Source of the DNA: Chryseobacterium indologenes
GTDB lineage: Bacteria > Bacteroidota > Bacteroidia > Flavobacteriales > Weeksellaceae
Reading direction: 5' to 3'
NCBI RefSeq assembly: GCF_018362995.1
Contig: NZ_CP074372.1
Location: 496,001 to 560,000, forward strand
DNA: 64,000 bases
Numbering within the stretch: the first letter of the stretch is position 1; each line of letters starts with the position of its first letter. Both the position numbers and the translations under genes were made by a program. Shown here one piece after another: positions 54,873 to 63,048 of the stretch. Under the pieces are notes generated by a model. It searched no databases and was not told the origin of the DNA. It saw only the letters and a program-made list of their open reading frames with translations.

Positions 54873-55018
54873 GCATATTTTAGTTGACAGGAAAAATGAT
54901 ATTCTGGAAAATTTGATTATTCTATTAATTGAAGTAAAAGCAATGATAATTTTAAATATTCCTTTTTATAGCTTTAAAAATTATTGAATTGATAAAAAAT
55001 TGCTATTTTTTTTGAAAA

Positions 55019-55042
55019 TAAAAAACCCAGCCGAAGCTGGGT
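55019..55042 (-). terminator. minus-strand terminator with UUCG tetraloop
   Basis: Read on the minus strand: ACCCAGC-TTCG-GCTGGGT followed by TTTTTTATTTT. A textbook terminator, yet no minus-strand gene precedes it, only 180 bases of AT-rich sequence up to ndk, so a small RNA or short peptide transcript may start near 55180 where TATCTTTG (minus strand, 55183-55176) forms a possible -7 box. Confidence 0.7.
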
Positions 55043-55190
55043 AAAAACTAATAACCATGAAAACTCAAATTAAACATGAGAATCGCAATAGAATAAACAA
55101 TTACTGTGCCAAAGATTGGTTCATGATTTCTTAATAAAAGTTATTTTTATGTTAAAAAAAAATTAAAATAAAAATCAAAGATATTTTTTG

Positions 55191-55198
55191 TAATTTTG
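55191..55198 (+). promoter_or_regulatory. -7 box of ndk
   Basis: TAATTTTG followed by CGCC, 23 bases before the ndk ATG. Typical strong flavobacterial housekeeping form. Confidence 0.55.
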
Positions 55199-55221
55199 CG
55201 CCATTAAAAAAATATACATTT

Positions 55222-55638
55222 ATGTCTAACATTACATTCACTATGATTAAGCCTGATGCAGTTGCTGACGGACATATCGGTGCTATATTGGGTAAGATTG
55301 CTGAAGGAGGTTTTAAAATCAAAGCTTTAAAATTAACTCAGCTTACAGTTGCTGATGCAAAAAAATTCTATGAAGTACATGCTGAAAGACCATTTTATGG
55401 GGAGTTGGTAGAATTCATGAGCTCTGGTCCTATCGTTGCAGCAGTTTTAGAAAAAGACAATGCAGTTGAAGACTTCAGAACATTAATTGGTGCTACTAAC
55501 CCTGCAGAAGCAGCTGAAGGTACAATCAGAAAGATGTTTGCAAGAAGCATCGGAGAAAATGCAGTTCACGGTTCAGATTCTGACGAGAATGCATTAATCG
55601 AAGCTCAGTTCCATTTTTCAGGAAGAGAGATTTTCTAA
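55222..55638 (+). CDS. ndk: nucleoside-diphosphate kinase
   Basis: A 138-residue enzyme that transfers the gamma phosphate between nucleotides. FTMIKPDAV at the N-terminus and the active-site segment [12 protein letters not shown] with phospho-His116 are diagnostic. Length is normal. It stands alone between its promoter and a strong terminator at 55663. Confidence 0.97.
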   Translation: MSNITFTMIKPDAVADGHIGAILGKIAEGGFKIKALKLTQLTVADAKKFYEVHAERPFYGELVEFMSSGPIVAAVLEKDNAVEDFRTLIGATNPAEAAEGTIRKMFARSIGENAVHGSDSDENALIEAQFHFSGREIF

Positions 55639-55662
55639 GAAAATCATCTTACAAAATAAAAG

Positions 55663-55690
55663 ATCCGGAGAATTTTCTCCGGATTTTGTT
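55663..55690 (+). terminator. terminator of ndk, shared with fucosidase
   Basis: ATCCGGAG (55663-55670) pairs with CTCCGGAT (55677-55684), followed by TTTTGTTTTTT. Between the convergent ndk and alpha-L-fucosidase genes. Confidence 0.8.
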
Positions 55691-55711
55691 TTTTATGATC
55701 TTGGTATTCTA

Positions 55712-57559
55712 TTAAAGATTGTTTTCAATGGCACCCACATTTTCTCTGTAGAGCTCAAGAGGTTTATTAAGTAACACCGCAATGACAGTCATTTGCTTGT
55801 CAAGCTTTTCCTTTGGAATATCAATATAAATAATTCCCGGCCTGGCACTCCAGTACAGTTTGTTGTAAATGGTGTGTGAGAGCATCGTGCCTTCTCCCGC
55901 AACTCTGATTCTTGCAATCTCATTTTTTATTCCTTTAAGGGCAATAGGGCCTGTAGGTGTTCCTTCCACAAAAAGATAAAGAGTTTGTTTATCTTTTGAC
56001 AGTGCACTCATTCCTGAATAATGCCCATCCGGTAACCCTTTTTCAGTTTCATAAAGTGCTTCCGCATGCTTACTTATCCATTGCAGGGTTTCCTGATTGG
56101 TGTTGGGTGTTTTTTTGATTTTCATATCAAGACCATCACTGGTTAGCCCTGAAGAAGTTGGGAGATTAGGACCGTTATATAGGGTGTTGGCAATATTATA
56201 GACTGCTTCCTGTGTGTTTTTATGATCCAGAATTTCTGCGAGCGAATGATTTTCTTTCTTAAAATCTTTCAGAAATACAGGTGGTGTATAAAAAGTAAGC
56301 TCCACAACGGTGACATCTTTGTCAAATTTTACATTGGAAAAATTCAATGTAAGTGTTTTTTCAGCATTGTAGTCTGTTTTGATGACAGCAGAAGGATCTC
56401 CGATAATTTTTACCGAGATAGGTTTTGTTTCCAGTCCATAAATCTTTGTGAAGTTTTTGGCTTCCTCCAGATAAAGAAATAAAGATTTTTTTGTGGTGGA
56501 TAAAGAAGACTTTCCTTTATAATTTTCAAAAGGAATACCACGTGTTGTTTCATAAACGGCATGCTGATTTTTGGAAGTCCAGCGGCCAAGATTTTTCAGA
56601 ATTTCAATCTGTTCCTCGGGAATAGTACCATCTGATCTGGGTCCGATGTCAAGCAGAAGATTTCCTCCCATACTGATCACGTCTGCCAGAGTTCTGACAA
56701 TCATATTGGGTGTTTTATAAGTTTTATCGTAGGGTTGGTATCCCCAGGAATCATTCATAGTATAACATAGCTCCCAGTATGGATTTTGTGGCGGAACGAC
56801 AGGAATTCCCTGTTCAGGAGTATCATAATCCCCATGAGTGTTGAGCCTTGAATTGATAATGATATTGGAATTGTATTTCTTAAGCAGATCCAGAGTCTGA
56901 GTAGCTTTCCATTCCTCGGAAGTATGTTCCCAATCTCCATCGAACCAAAGAAGGTCAGGCGAGTACTGCGAAGAAAGTTCATTAAGCTGGCTTTGATAAT
57001 AACTGATGAAATTCTGCCATCGTTTTGGATCATCTTTTATTTCGTACCGTTTTTTTGTCCGGGTGTTGATGTCATAATAAGGATGGCTCCAATCCGGCAA
57101 AGAGAAATAAAGCCCGGTTTTTAATCCTGAATTTTTCAAAGCGGTGACAAAAGGACTTAAAACATCTTTCTTAGCCAAAGACTGTTCTGGAATCGTGGTC
57201 GCTTTTTCAGCCTTAGAATTCCACAATGAAACCCCGTCATGGTGTTTGGTTGTAATAACAGCGTATTTTGCTCCGGATTCTTTAATAAGGTTTACCCATT
57301 GTTCCGGCTGATATTTTGAAGCTGAAAAACCATTCAGCTGCTTCATGTAATTTTCGTGATTAATATAATTGTTGAAAAATGACCATGATTCGGAAATTCC
57401 ATTCACGGAGTAGATTCCCCAATGAATAAAAATACCCAGTTTGGCATTTTTAAACCATTCCATTTTCTTGCTGTTGTCAACTGTTTGAACCTGCGCGTCG
57501 ATACTATGAGCAGATAACGTCAACCCCAGGAAAACAGCTTTAATCAGACTGCTTTTCAT
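55712..57559 (-). CDS. secreted alpha-L-fucosidase (GH29)
   Basis: Start taken at ATG 57559, which begins a signal peptide ending SIDAQ; a start 48 bases earlier would bury it. 615 residues. N-terminal FKNAKLGIFIHWGIYSV and ITTKHHDGVSLWNS are GH29 hallmarks, and the nucleophile Asp lies in LLWFDGDWEH (about residue 206). The catalytic barrel ends near 350 (GNLLLDIGPRSDG). The C-terminal part has two similar segments starting HAVYETTRGIPF and EALYETEKGLP, probably tandem sugar-binding beta domains. It releases L-fucose from glycans in the periplasm or outside. No SusCD pair is adjacent. Confidence 0.93.
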   Translation of the reverse strand: MKSSLIKAVFLGLTLSAHSIDAQVQTVDNSKKMEWFKNAKLGIFIHWGIYSVNGISESWSFFNNYINHENYMKQLNGFSASKYQPEQWVNLIKESGAKYAVITTKHHDGVSLWNSKAEKATTIPEQSLAKKDVLSPFVTALKNSGLKTGLYFSLPDWSHPYYDINTRTKKRYEIKDDPKRWQNFISYYQSQLNELSSQYSPDLLWFDGDWEHTSEEWKATQTLDLLKKYNSNIIINSRLNTHGDYDTPEQGIPVVPPQNPYWELCYTMNDSWGYQPYDKTYKTPNMIVRTLADVISMGGNLLLDIGPRSDGTIPEEQIEILKNLGRWTSKNQHAVYETTRGIPFENYKGKSSLSTTKKSLFLYLEEAKNFTKIYGLETKPISVKIIGDPSAVIKTDYNAEKTLTLNFSNVKFDKDVTVVELTFYTPPVFLKDFKKENHSLAEILDHKNTQEAVYNIANTLYNGPNLPTSSGLTSDGLDMKIKKTPNTNQETLQWISKHAEALYETEKGLPDGHYSGMSALSKDKQTLYLFVEGTPTGPIALKGIKNEIARIRVAGEGTMLSHTIYNKLYWSARPGIIYIDIPKEKLDKQMTVIAVLLNKPLELYRENVGAIENNL

Positions 57560-57782
57560 ATATAGTTTTATTTTACCATTAAATATAATTAAAGAAAGTA
57601 TTACCACAACAATTTCTCAATGTTTACTCATAATTATTATCAGAACGTTTCCTTTATTATTGTATTTTTATGATTTAAACTAAAAACTATTTCCATATCA
57701 TTTTGAACTTACAATAAAAGTTTGAGTAGATTGGATTAGATAAATGGAACGTTTATTGTAAATTTTATCTGAAAAAGCAATT

Positions 57783-58004
57783 ATGAAAATTCCAGTAGTA
57801 TTAATGGCGAGTTTATTGGCGGTAGGAGTTTCTGCACAAAGCACTAAACCTGAAGCTAAAACTAAAAAGCCTGTAAAAAAAGTAAAAAGAGCAACAACAC
57901 CCGATACTGTTGAAAAGAAAAAACCGGGAACTCCTAAACCCATCGTAAAAAAAGATACGCTTGTTCTTCGTGGCTATGGCTGCCCGGCTTGTGGAATGGG
58001 ATAA
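57783..58004 (+). CDS. putative RiPP precursor, Sec signal and C-terminal Cys-Pro-Ala-Cys motif
   Basis: A 73-residue peptide: signal peptide (1-19, ending GVSAQ), a Lys/Thr/Pro-rich linker (20-58), and a C-terminus LVLRGYGCPACGMG with Cys67 and Cys70 in its last seven residues. It lies 3 bases before a DUF692/MNIO enzyme. Members of that enzyme family modify Cys residues in adjacent precursor peptides (methanobactin, TglA, ChrA of Chryseobacterium, bufferins). The linker and Sec signal imply export through the Sec path after cytoplasmic modification. Product and use, for example metal binding, are unknown. Confidence 0.75.
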   Translation: MKIPVVLMASLLAVGVSAQSTKPEAKTKKPVKKVKRATTPDTVEKKKPGTPKPIVKKDTLVLRGYGCPACGMG

Positions 58005-58007
58005 AAG

Positions 58008-59105
58008 ATGAAAAAACCACTATTAGGAATATCAATGATGGCAGAAGTTGATTTTGTTTCTGCTGTTTTACCGTTGCTGCAGAACAACACTATTGATGTT
58101 CTGGAATGGTCCTTTGATACTCTTTATCACAACAATGAGCCGGATTGGCTTCGTGATCTGCTGAACTTTTATGCAGAAAACAACCGTTTGATAGGACATG
58201 GCGTTTATTATTCCCTGTTTGATGCAAGATGGACAGAAAGGCAGGAAGAATGGCTGCAAAAGCTAAAAGAAGAAGTCAGCCTAAGAAGGTATAACCATAT
58301 CACGGAACATTTTGGTTTCATGAACACTGAAAACTTTCATCAGGGAGTGCCATTGCCGGTATCTCTGCATCCCAAAACTTTACAGATAGGAAAAGACAGG
58401 CTGTACAGGCTTCAGGAGGCTGTGGATATTCCTGTAGGTATAGAGAATCTGGCCTTTTCATTTTCCGTTGATGATGTCAAAGAACAGGGGGTATTTCTGG
58501 ATAAACTAACGGAAGATACCAATGGTTTTCTGATTCTTGATCTTCATAATATTTATTGTCAATCCTGTAATTTTGGAGTGGAAATGCAGGAAATAATTGA
58601 TTTATACCCTTTGGATAAGGTGAAAGAGATTCATCTTTCCGGAGGAAGCTGGCAGGAGAGTGTGTATGGAAAAAAGCAGGTGAGGAGAGACACTCATGAT
58701 GATGTCATTCCTGAAGAGATTTTTTCTGTTTTACCCCCTGTTTTAGCAAAATGTCAAAATCTGGAATATAGTATTATTGAAAGACTGGGCCATACGCTGA
58801 AAACAGAAGGGAACAAAGAAAACTTCCTGAATGATTTCAATAAAGTTAAAGCAATAATTGAAGCTTCAGATGGGAAAGAGAAAGAAAAGAGGAGTTGGAA
58901 CAAGCGGCAAATACAACTTCCGGAGAAACCTTTAGAAGATCTGGCATTATTTGAAGAACAATCGAGGCTTACAAGGCTTCTTTTTGATGGGGCAGGAGCT
59001 GGGATCATCAAAGATCAGGATTTTCATTATTTTAAAACAGAGAACTGGGATCACGAAATGATTCTTACGGCCCAGAATATTATTAAAAAATGGAATCCTT
59101 ATTAA
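58008..59105 (+). CDS. DUF692 / multinuclear non-heme iron oxidative enzyme (MNIO)
   Basis: A 365-residue TIM-barrel enzyme. The conserved metal-ligand pattern is present: His64 (LIGHGVYY), Glu100-His101 (ITEHFGF), Glu146-Asn147 (GIENLAF), Asp178/His180/Asn181 (LDLHNIYCQ), His209 (EIHLSGG), Asp228/His230 (RRDTHDD) and Glu258 (SIIERLG). MNIOs use mixed-valent iron to oxidise Cys in precursor peptides. The family core is about 290 residues; an extra ~75-residue C-terminal part (after SDGKEKEKRSW) is unusual and could be a fused partner domain. The precursor candidate lies 3 bases upstream. Confidence 0.88.
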   Translation: MKKPLLGISMMAEVDFVSAVLPLLQNNTIDVLEWSFDTLYHNNEPDWLRDLLNFYAENNRLIGHGVYYSLFDARWTERQEEWLQKLKEEVSLRRYNHITEHFGFMNTENFHQGVPLPVSLHPKTLQIGKDRLYRLQEAVDIPVGIENLAFSFSVDDVKEQGVFLDKLTEDTNGFLILDLHNIYCQSCNFGVEMQEIIDLYPLDKVKEIHLSGGSWQESVYGKKQVRRDTHDDVIPEEIFSVLPPVLAKCQNLEYSIIERLGHTLKTEGNKENFLNDFNKVKAIIEASDGKEKEKRSWNKRQIQLPEKPLEDLALFEEQSRLTRLLFDGAGAGIIKDQDFHYFKTENWDHEMILTAQNIIKKWNPY

Positions 59106-59134
59106 TTCTATCCTGATAACCAAAATCAAAATAT

Positions 59135-59626
59135 ATGAAAATGACAACACTCGTATTGATCATTACTGCTGTCCTCACTGCTCTGATAGGAGGACTTTTC
59201 TATGCTTATTCATGTTCTGTAGTTCTCGGACTGGGAAAACTTTCTGATGTGGAATATCTGAAAGCAATGCAGAACATCAACCGGGAAATTCTGAACCCCG
59301 TTTTCTTCATGAGCTTTATGGGAACAGCTATTCTCCTTCCGGTATCTGCCTTTTTATTCCGCGGACATCAGCCTGCTTTTATTTTTCTCCTGCTGGCTGC
59401 GCTGGCTTATCTGATCGGGGTTTTTGGAGTGACAGTTGCCGGAAATGTTCCGATGAATGAAGCGCTGGATAAGTTTGATATTTCCGGTTCTGCAACAGAA
59501 GTGATCAGGCAGATGCGTGATAATTTTGAAAACAGATGGAATTTTCTGAATAATATAAGAACAGTCTTTTCTGTCGTTTCCATCATTTTTGTGGTGTGTG
59601 CCTGTATCTGGAACAGGGAAGTTTGA
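59135..59626 (+). CDS. DUF1772-like four-helix membrane protein
   Basis: A 163-residue inner-membrane protein with four predicted helices (about 5-25, 55-75, 80-105, 138-158). NREILNPVFFMSFMGTA, VAGNVPMNEALDKF and NNIRTVFSV match the DUF1772 (anthrone-oxygenase-like) family, whose members are linked to oxygenation or transport of small products. It follows the MNIO by 29 bases, so it may be part of the same system. That link is inference from context. Confidence 0.75.
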   Translation: MKMTTLVLIITAVLTALIGGLFYAYSCSVVLGLGKLSDVEYLKAMQNINREILNPVFFMSFMGTAILLPVSAFLFRGHQPAFIFLLLAALAYLIGVFGVTVAGNVPMNEALDKFDISGSATEVIRQMRDNFENRWNFLNNIRTVFSVVSIIFVVCACIWNREV

Positions 59627-59794
59627 AAGGGCTTGAATAAGTAAAAATACGTAATGACAGATTCGGTATTTCTACGGATGTATACCTATGGTTTTATTCA
59701 GATATTTGTAATGTTAGCAAGACAAAACAGCGTTTTAACATTCAAAATGTTGAAAAAAAATTTATAACCAGGAAGACTTCATTTCAAACAAGAG

Positions 59795-59819
59795 AAAAGG
59801 CAGCCATTGGCTGCCTTTT
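59795..59819. terminator. bidirectional terminator
   Basis: AAAAGGCAGCC (59795-59805) pairs with GGCTGCCTTTT (59809-59819), loop ATT. Between the MNIO operon and the convergent rpe gene. Confidence 0.8.
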
Positions 59820-59841
59820 GTGTTTATGATAAAGATGCTTA

Positions 59842-60492
59842 TTAAATCTTTAGAAGTTCAATAGTTCTCTCAGGGCTTTCTGCAGAGAAAACAGCATTTC
59901 CTGCCACAAGAACATCAGCTCCGGCTTCAAAAAGCTTAGAAGCGTTGTCAAGATTCACTCCACCGTCAATTTCGATAAGTGCTGTAGAGTTGTTGCTTAA
60001 GATCAGGTCCTTAGTTTCAGCAATCTTTTTGTAAGTGTTTTCAATGAATTTCTGTCCTCCAAATCCTGGATTTACGCTCATTAACAATACCAGATCCACA
60101 TCTGCAATGATGTCTTCAAGCATTAATACCGGAGTGGAAGGATTTAAAACAACACCTGCTTTTACTCCTTTGCTCTGAATGTGGTGAATCGTTCTGTGAA
60201 GGTGAGTACATGCTTCGTAATGAACAGAAATAAGGTCCGCACCATGATTGATGAATTCATCAACATATTTCTCAGGTTCCACAATCATCAGGTGAACATC
60301 TACAAATTTTTTGGCATGCTGCTGAATGGTTTTCATTACCGGAAAACCAAATGAAATGTTGGGTACAAATCTGCCGTCCATCACATCAATGTGAAACCAG
60401 TCGGCCTGAGAGTTGTTCAGCATTTCAATATCTCTTTGCAGGTTCCCAAAGTCTGCTGATAAAAGGGATGGAGCAATAAGCTTCGTTTTCAT
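59842..60492 (-). CDS. rpe: ribulose-phosphate 3-epimerase
   Basis: A 216-residue TIM-barrel enzyme that interconverts ribulose 5-phosphate and xylulose 5-phosphate. IAPSLLSADFGNL at the N-terminus, WFHIDVMDGRFVPNISFG, VDVHLMIVEPEKYV, LLMSVNPGFGGQKF and EIDGGVNLDNA contain the catalytic Asp pair and metal-binding His. Full length, no oddities. It is 90 bases from the M42 peptidase on the same strand. Confidence 0.96.
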   Translation of the reverse strand: MKTKLIAPSLLSADFGNLQRDIEMLNNSQADWFHIDVMDGRFVPNISFGFPVMKTIQQHAKKFVDVHLMIVEPEKYVDEFINHGADLISVHYEACTHLHRTIHHIQSKGVKAGVVLNPSTPVLMLEDIIADVDLVLLMSVNPGFGGQKFIENTYKKIAETKDLILSNNSTALIEIDGGVNLDNASKLFEAGADVLVAGNAVFSAESPERTIELLKI

Positions 60493-60582
60493 TTTTACTT
60501 TTTATACTTTTACTTTATTAGATATTAAAAATTAATTTGTCAGCTATTACTAATTTCTAACAACTAATCTCTAATTTCTTTT

Positions 60583-61656
60583 TTAATGATACTTCAGTTT
60601 CATTTCCGGTTTGATCTTAAGAACTGTTTCATAGATAAGTTTGATGACATTACCTACATCTTCTTTAGAGACCATTTCTACCGTAGTATGCATATAACGC
60701 AAAGGTAATGAAATTAAAGCACTTGGTACTCCGCCGTTGGAATGTGCAAAAGCGTCTGTATCAGTTCCTGTAGCTCTACTTGAAGCAGCTCTTTGGAAAG
60801 GTATTTTTTTAGTTTTTGCTGTATCAATAATCAATTCTCTGATCGTATGATGAACACTTGGAGCAAAAAATACTACCGGTCCTGCACCACATTTCTGATC
60901 TCCTTCTTTCTTCTTTTCAATCATTGGAGTGGTGGTGTCGTGGGTAACATCCGTTACAATAGCAATATTGGGTTTGATGGTGTCAGCAATCATATCTGCA
61001 CCATATAAGCCTACTTCTTCCTGTACAGAATTGGTAATATAAAGTCCGAACGGGATAGATTTTTTATTTTCTTTTAAAAGTCTTGCTACTTCTGCAATCA
61101 TGAAACCTCCGATTCTGTTATCCAGCGCTCTGCAGACAAAATATCTGTCGTTCATTTCGAAGAACTCGTCCGGGTAAGTAATCATACATCCTACAAAGAT
61201 TCCCATTTCCTCCACTTCTTTTTTGGAAGTAGCACCACAGTCGATGAAGATGTTTTCGATTTTCGGAGTAGGCTCATTCTGATTCGTTCTCGTGTGAATA
61301 GCCGGCCATCCGAATACTCCTTTTACAATCCCGTTTTCTCCGTGAATATGTACAACTTTTGAAGGAGCGATTGTTTGATCAGAGCCCCCGTTTCTGATTA
61401 CATAGATTAATCCGTCATCCGTAATATAATTGACGTACCATGAAATTTCATCAGCATGTGCTTCAATCACTACTTTAAATTCAGCTTCCGGATTGATAAT
61501 GCCATAACAGGTTCCATAATGGTCTACTTCTATTTTATCAACATAAGGTCTGATATAGTCCATCCAGACTTCTTGCCCTTTATGTTCGTAGCCTGTTGGT
61601 GATGAAGTATTTAAATATTTCTCTAAAAATTTCAAAGATTTCTTTTCAAATTTCAT
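60583..61656 (-). CDS. M42-family metallopeptidase
   Basis: A 357-residue cytoplasmic di-zinc aminopeptidase of the glutamyl-aminopeptidase/tetrahedral-aminopeptidase group. VVIEAHADEISWYV (first ligand His/Asp), CRALDNRIGGFMIAEV, TNSVQEEVGLYGADM and TDVTHDTTTPMIEK carry the metal ligands and catalytic Glu; RAASSRATGTDTDAFAHSNGG and LRYMHTTVEMV complete the site. Length is normal. Peptide turnover. Not in an obvious operon. Confidence 0.93.
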   Translation of the reverse strand: MKFEKKSLKFLEKYLNTSSPTGYEHKGQEVWMDYIRPYVDKIEVDHYGTCYGIINPEAEFKVVIEAHADEISWYVNYITDDGLIYVIRNGGSDQTIAPSKVVHIHGENGIVKGVFGWPAIHTRTNQNEPTPKIENIFIDCGATSKKEVEEMGIFVGCMITYPDEFFEMNDRYFVCRALDNRIGGFMIAEVARLLKENKKSIPFGLYITNSVQEEVGLYGADMIADTIKPNIAIVTDVTHDTTTPMIEKKKEGDQKCGAGPVVFFAPSVHHTIRELIIDTAKTKKIPFQRAASSRATGTDTDAFAHSNGGVPSALISLPLRYMHTTVEMVSKEDVGNVIKLIYETVLKIKPEMKLKYH

Positions 61657-61707
61657 AAAAAGGAATGATTTTTGCGTTTAATTTTTCTTCTTATAAGTGT
61701 AAAAATA

Positions 61708-62412
61708 ATGAATTTTAGTAAGATTATCTGCCTTTTTATTTTCTTTTTTGGAGTCAGTGTTTTTGGCCAAAAGGATGGTGTAGTGGCAAAACCACTCAAT
61801 CAATATCCGGCTGAATCATTGAAGACAGATGAATTTGGAAATAAATATTATTATGACGAGCAGCAAAAAGTCAAGATTTATGAAATCAATGGCGAGCCTG
61901 TAGTCGTATTAGACGAGTTGGTTTTGGTTAATAAACCGAGATTTAATAATCAACTGGATAAAAATTACTATTATTTTCTGAATAAAAAGCTTTATAGGGT
62001 ATATCCGCTATTTGTTACCGCATTACAGCAGTACAGAGATATCCAGAAAGATATGAATGATATGGATAGTAAAGCTAAAAGAAAGTTTGTAAGGGAAAGA
62101 CAGAATATGCTGGCGGATCAGTATGAAAAACAGCTGAGAGATCTTACCACTACTGAAGGACAGGTTTTTGCAAAACTAATGAACAGGGCTACCGGAAAAA
62201 ATGTTTACGAAATAATCAAAGAACTAAGAGGCGGATGGAGTGCTTTCTGGTGGAATGTAAAAGGAAAAATGGCCGATATTGATCTGAAAGAACAATACGA
62301 TCCACACAAAAACAGAACTGATGAATTTGTAGAGTCACTGCTTCAGTCCAACTGGAATTCAGGGTATCTGCAGCCTTACCCGGGAGCAAGCGATTTTAAA
62401 GTCAAGAAATAA
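61708..62412 (+). CDS. DUF4294 exported protein
   Basis: Start set at ATG 61708, where a signal peptide (ending VSVFGQ) begins; an upstream in-frame ATG gives a poorer one. 234 residues. VVVLDELVLVNKPRF, YYYFLNKKLYRVYPLFVTALQQY (in part), KLMNRATGKNVYEIIKELRGGWSAFWWN (in part) and PYGAS-like ending PYPGASDF are the conserved DUF4294 blocks. The domain is specific to Bacteroidota; function unknown. Periplasmic. Confidence 0.88.
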   Translation: MNFSKIICLFIFFFGVSVFGQKDGVVAKPLNQYPAESLKTDEFGNKYYYDEQQKVKIYEINGEPVVVLDELVLVNKPRFNNQLDKNYYYFLNKKLYRVYPLFVTALQQYRDIQKDMNDMDSKAKRKFVRERQNMLADQYEKQLRDLTTTEGQVFAKLMNRATGKNVYEIIKELRGGWSAFWWNVKGKMADIDLKEQYDPHKNRTDEFVESLLQSNWNSGYLQPYPGASDFKVKK

Positions 62413-62415
62413 TAT

Positions 62416-62445
62416 AAATTCCTGTAAGTATTCTTACAGGAATTT
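62416..62445. terminator. terminator overlapping the NUDIX stop
   Basis: AAATTCCTGTAAG (62416-62428) pairs with CTTACAGGAATTT (62433-62445), loop TATT, with T run. It ends the DUF4294 gene and contains the stop codon of the convergent NUDIX gene at 62434. Confidence 0.8.
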
Positions 62446-62850
62446 TTCTTTTAATTTATCAAATACAATCTTATCTATCGGAAGAGGGAAAGGATTGTCT
62501 GGTCTGTCGATATCAATCCACTCTGTTTTTTCAATGCAGGGATCCATGATAATAAAATCTTCTTCATTCACTATATCTACTATATAATATATGGTAAGAA
62601 GCTGCTCGTTTTCTTTGAAGCGGGAAACCAGAAAGTTTTCCTGAGTATAAAAATGTTCCAGGACATTGATCTGTACATTCAGTTCTTCATCAAACTCACG
62701 ATGCAGGCATTCCAGTACTCCTTCACCATATTCCAATCCGCCACCCGGAAATTTCATTAAAGGTTCGCCGGCATATTCTTCAAATAAAGTCAGAACTTGT
62801 TTGTCTTTTACTGCACACGCATACACTCTAATGTTGATCTTATCTATCAT
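62434..62850 (-). CDS. NUDIX hydrolase
   Basis: A 138-residue nucleotide-pyrophosphohydrolase. The Nudix box is GLEYGEGVLECLHREFDEEL (about residues 37-56) with the G-x5-E-x7-R-E-x2-E-E pattern intact, so it is probably active. N-terminal region INIRVYACAVKDKQVLTLFEEY (in part) forms the first strands. Substrate unknown (NDP sugars, damaged nucleotides). Its stop lies in the shared terminator. Confidence 0.9.
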   Translation of the reverse strand: MIDKINIRVYACAVKDKQVLTLFEEYAGEPLMKFPGGGLEYGEGVLECLHREFDEELNVQINVLEHFYTQENFLVSRFKENEQLLTIYYIVDIVNEEDFIIMDPCIEKTEWIDIDRPDNPFPLPIDKIVFDKLKEKFL

Positions 62851-62901
62851 ATATATAATGTATAATATTTGTATAGCTAATGTAAGGAATTTTGTTGAGA
62901 A

Positions 62902-62933
62902 AAGCTGGAAGTTGGAAGCGCAAGCTGGAAGTT
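62902..62933 (+). repeat. short direct repeat AAGCTGGAAGTT
   Basis: Exact 12-base repeat at 62902-62913 and 62922-62933 with a related GTTGGAAGC unit between. Such GGAAG-rich units are scattered in Chryseobacterium intergenic DNA as I recall. In the gap between NUDIX and mnmD genes. Confidence 0.4.
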
Positions 62934-63048
62934 TAATACTATCTATTTTTAATAATATTAAATCAACATATCTTTATATATTAGTTATTATTTTAAATAA
63001 AAAATCAATAGTAATAAAACAGTCGGTAGTAAACATCCAGATTCCATT

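Noticed and set aside
55076..55138. 25-codon plus-strand frame starting MKTQIKHENRN upstream of ndk
   Set aside because: Very short, lies in the candidate minus-strand transcript, and has no promoter of its own on the plus strand.
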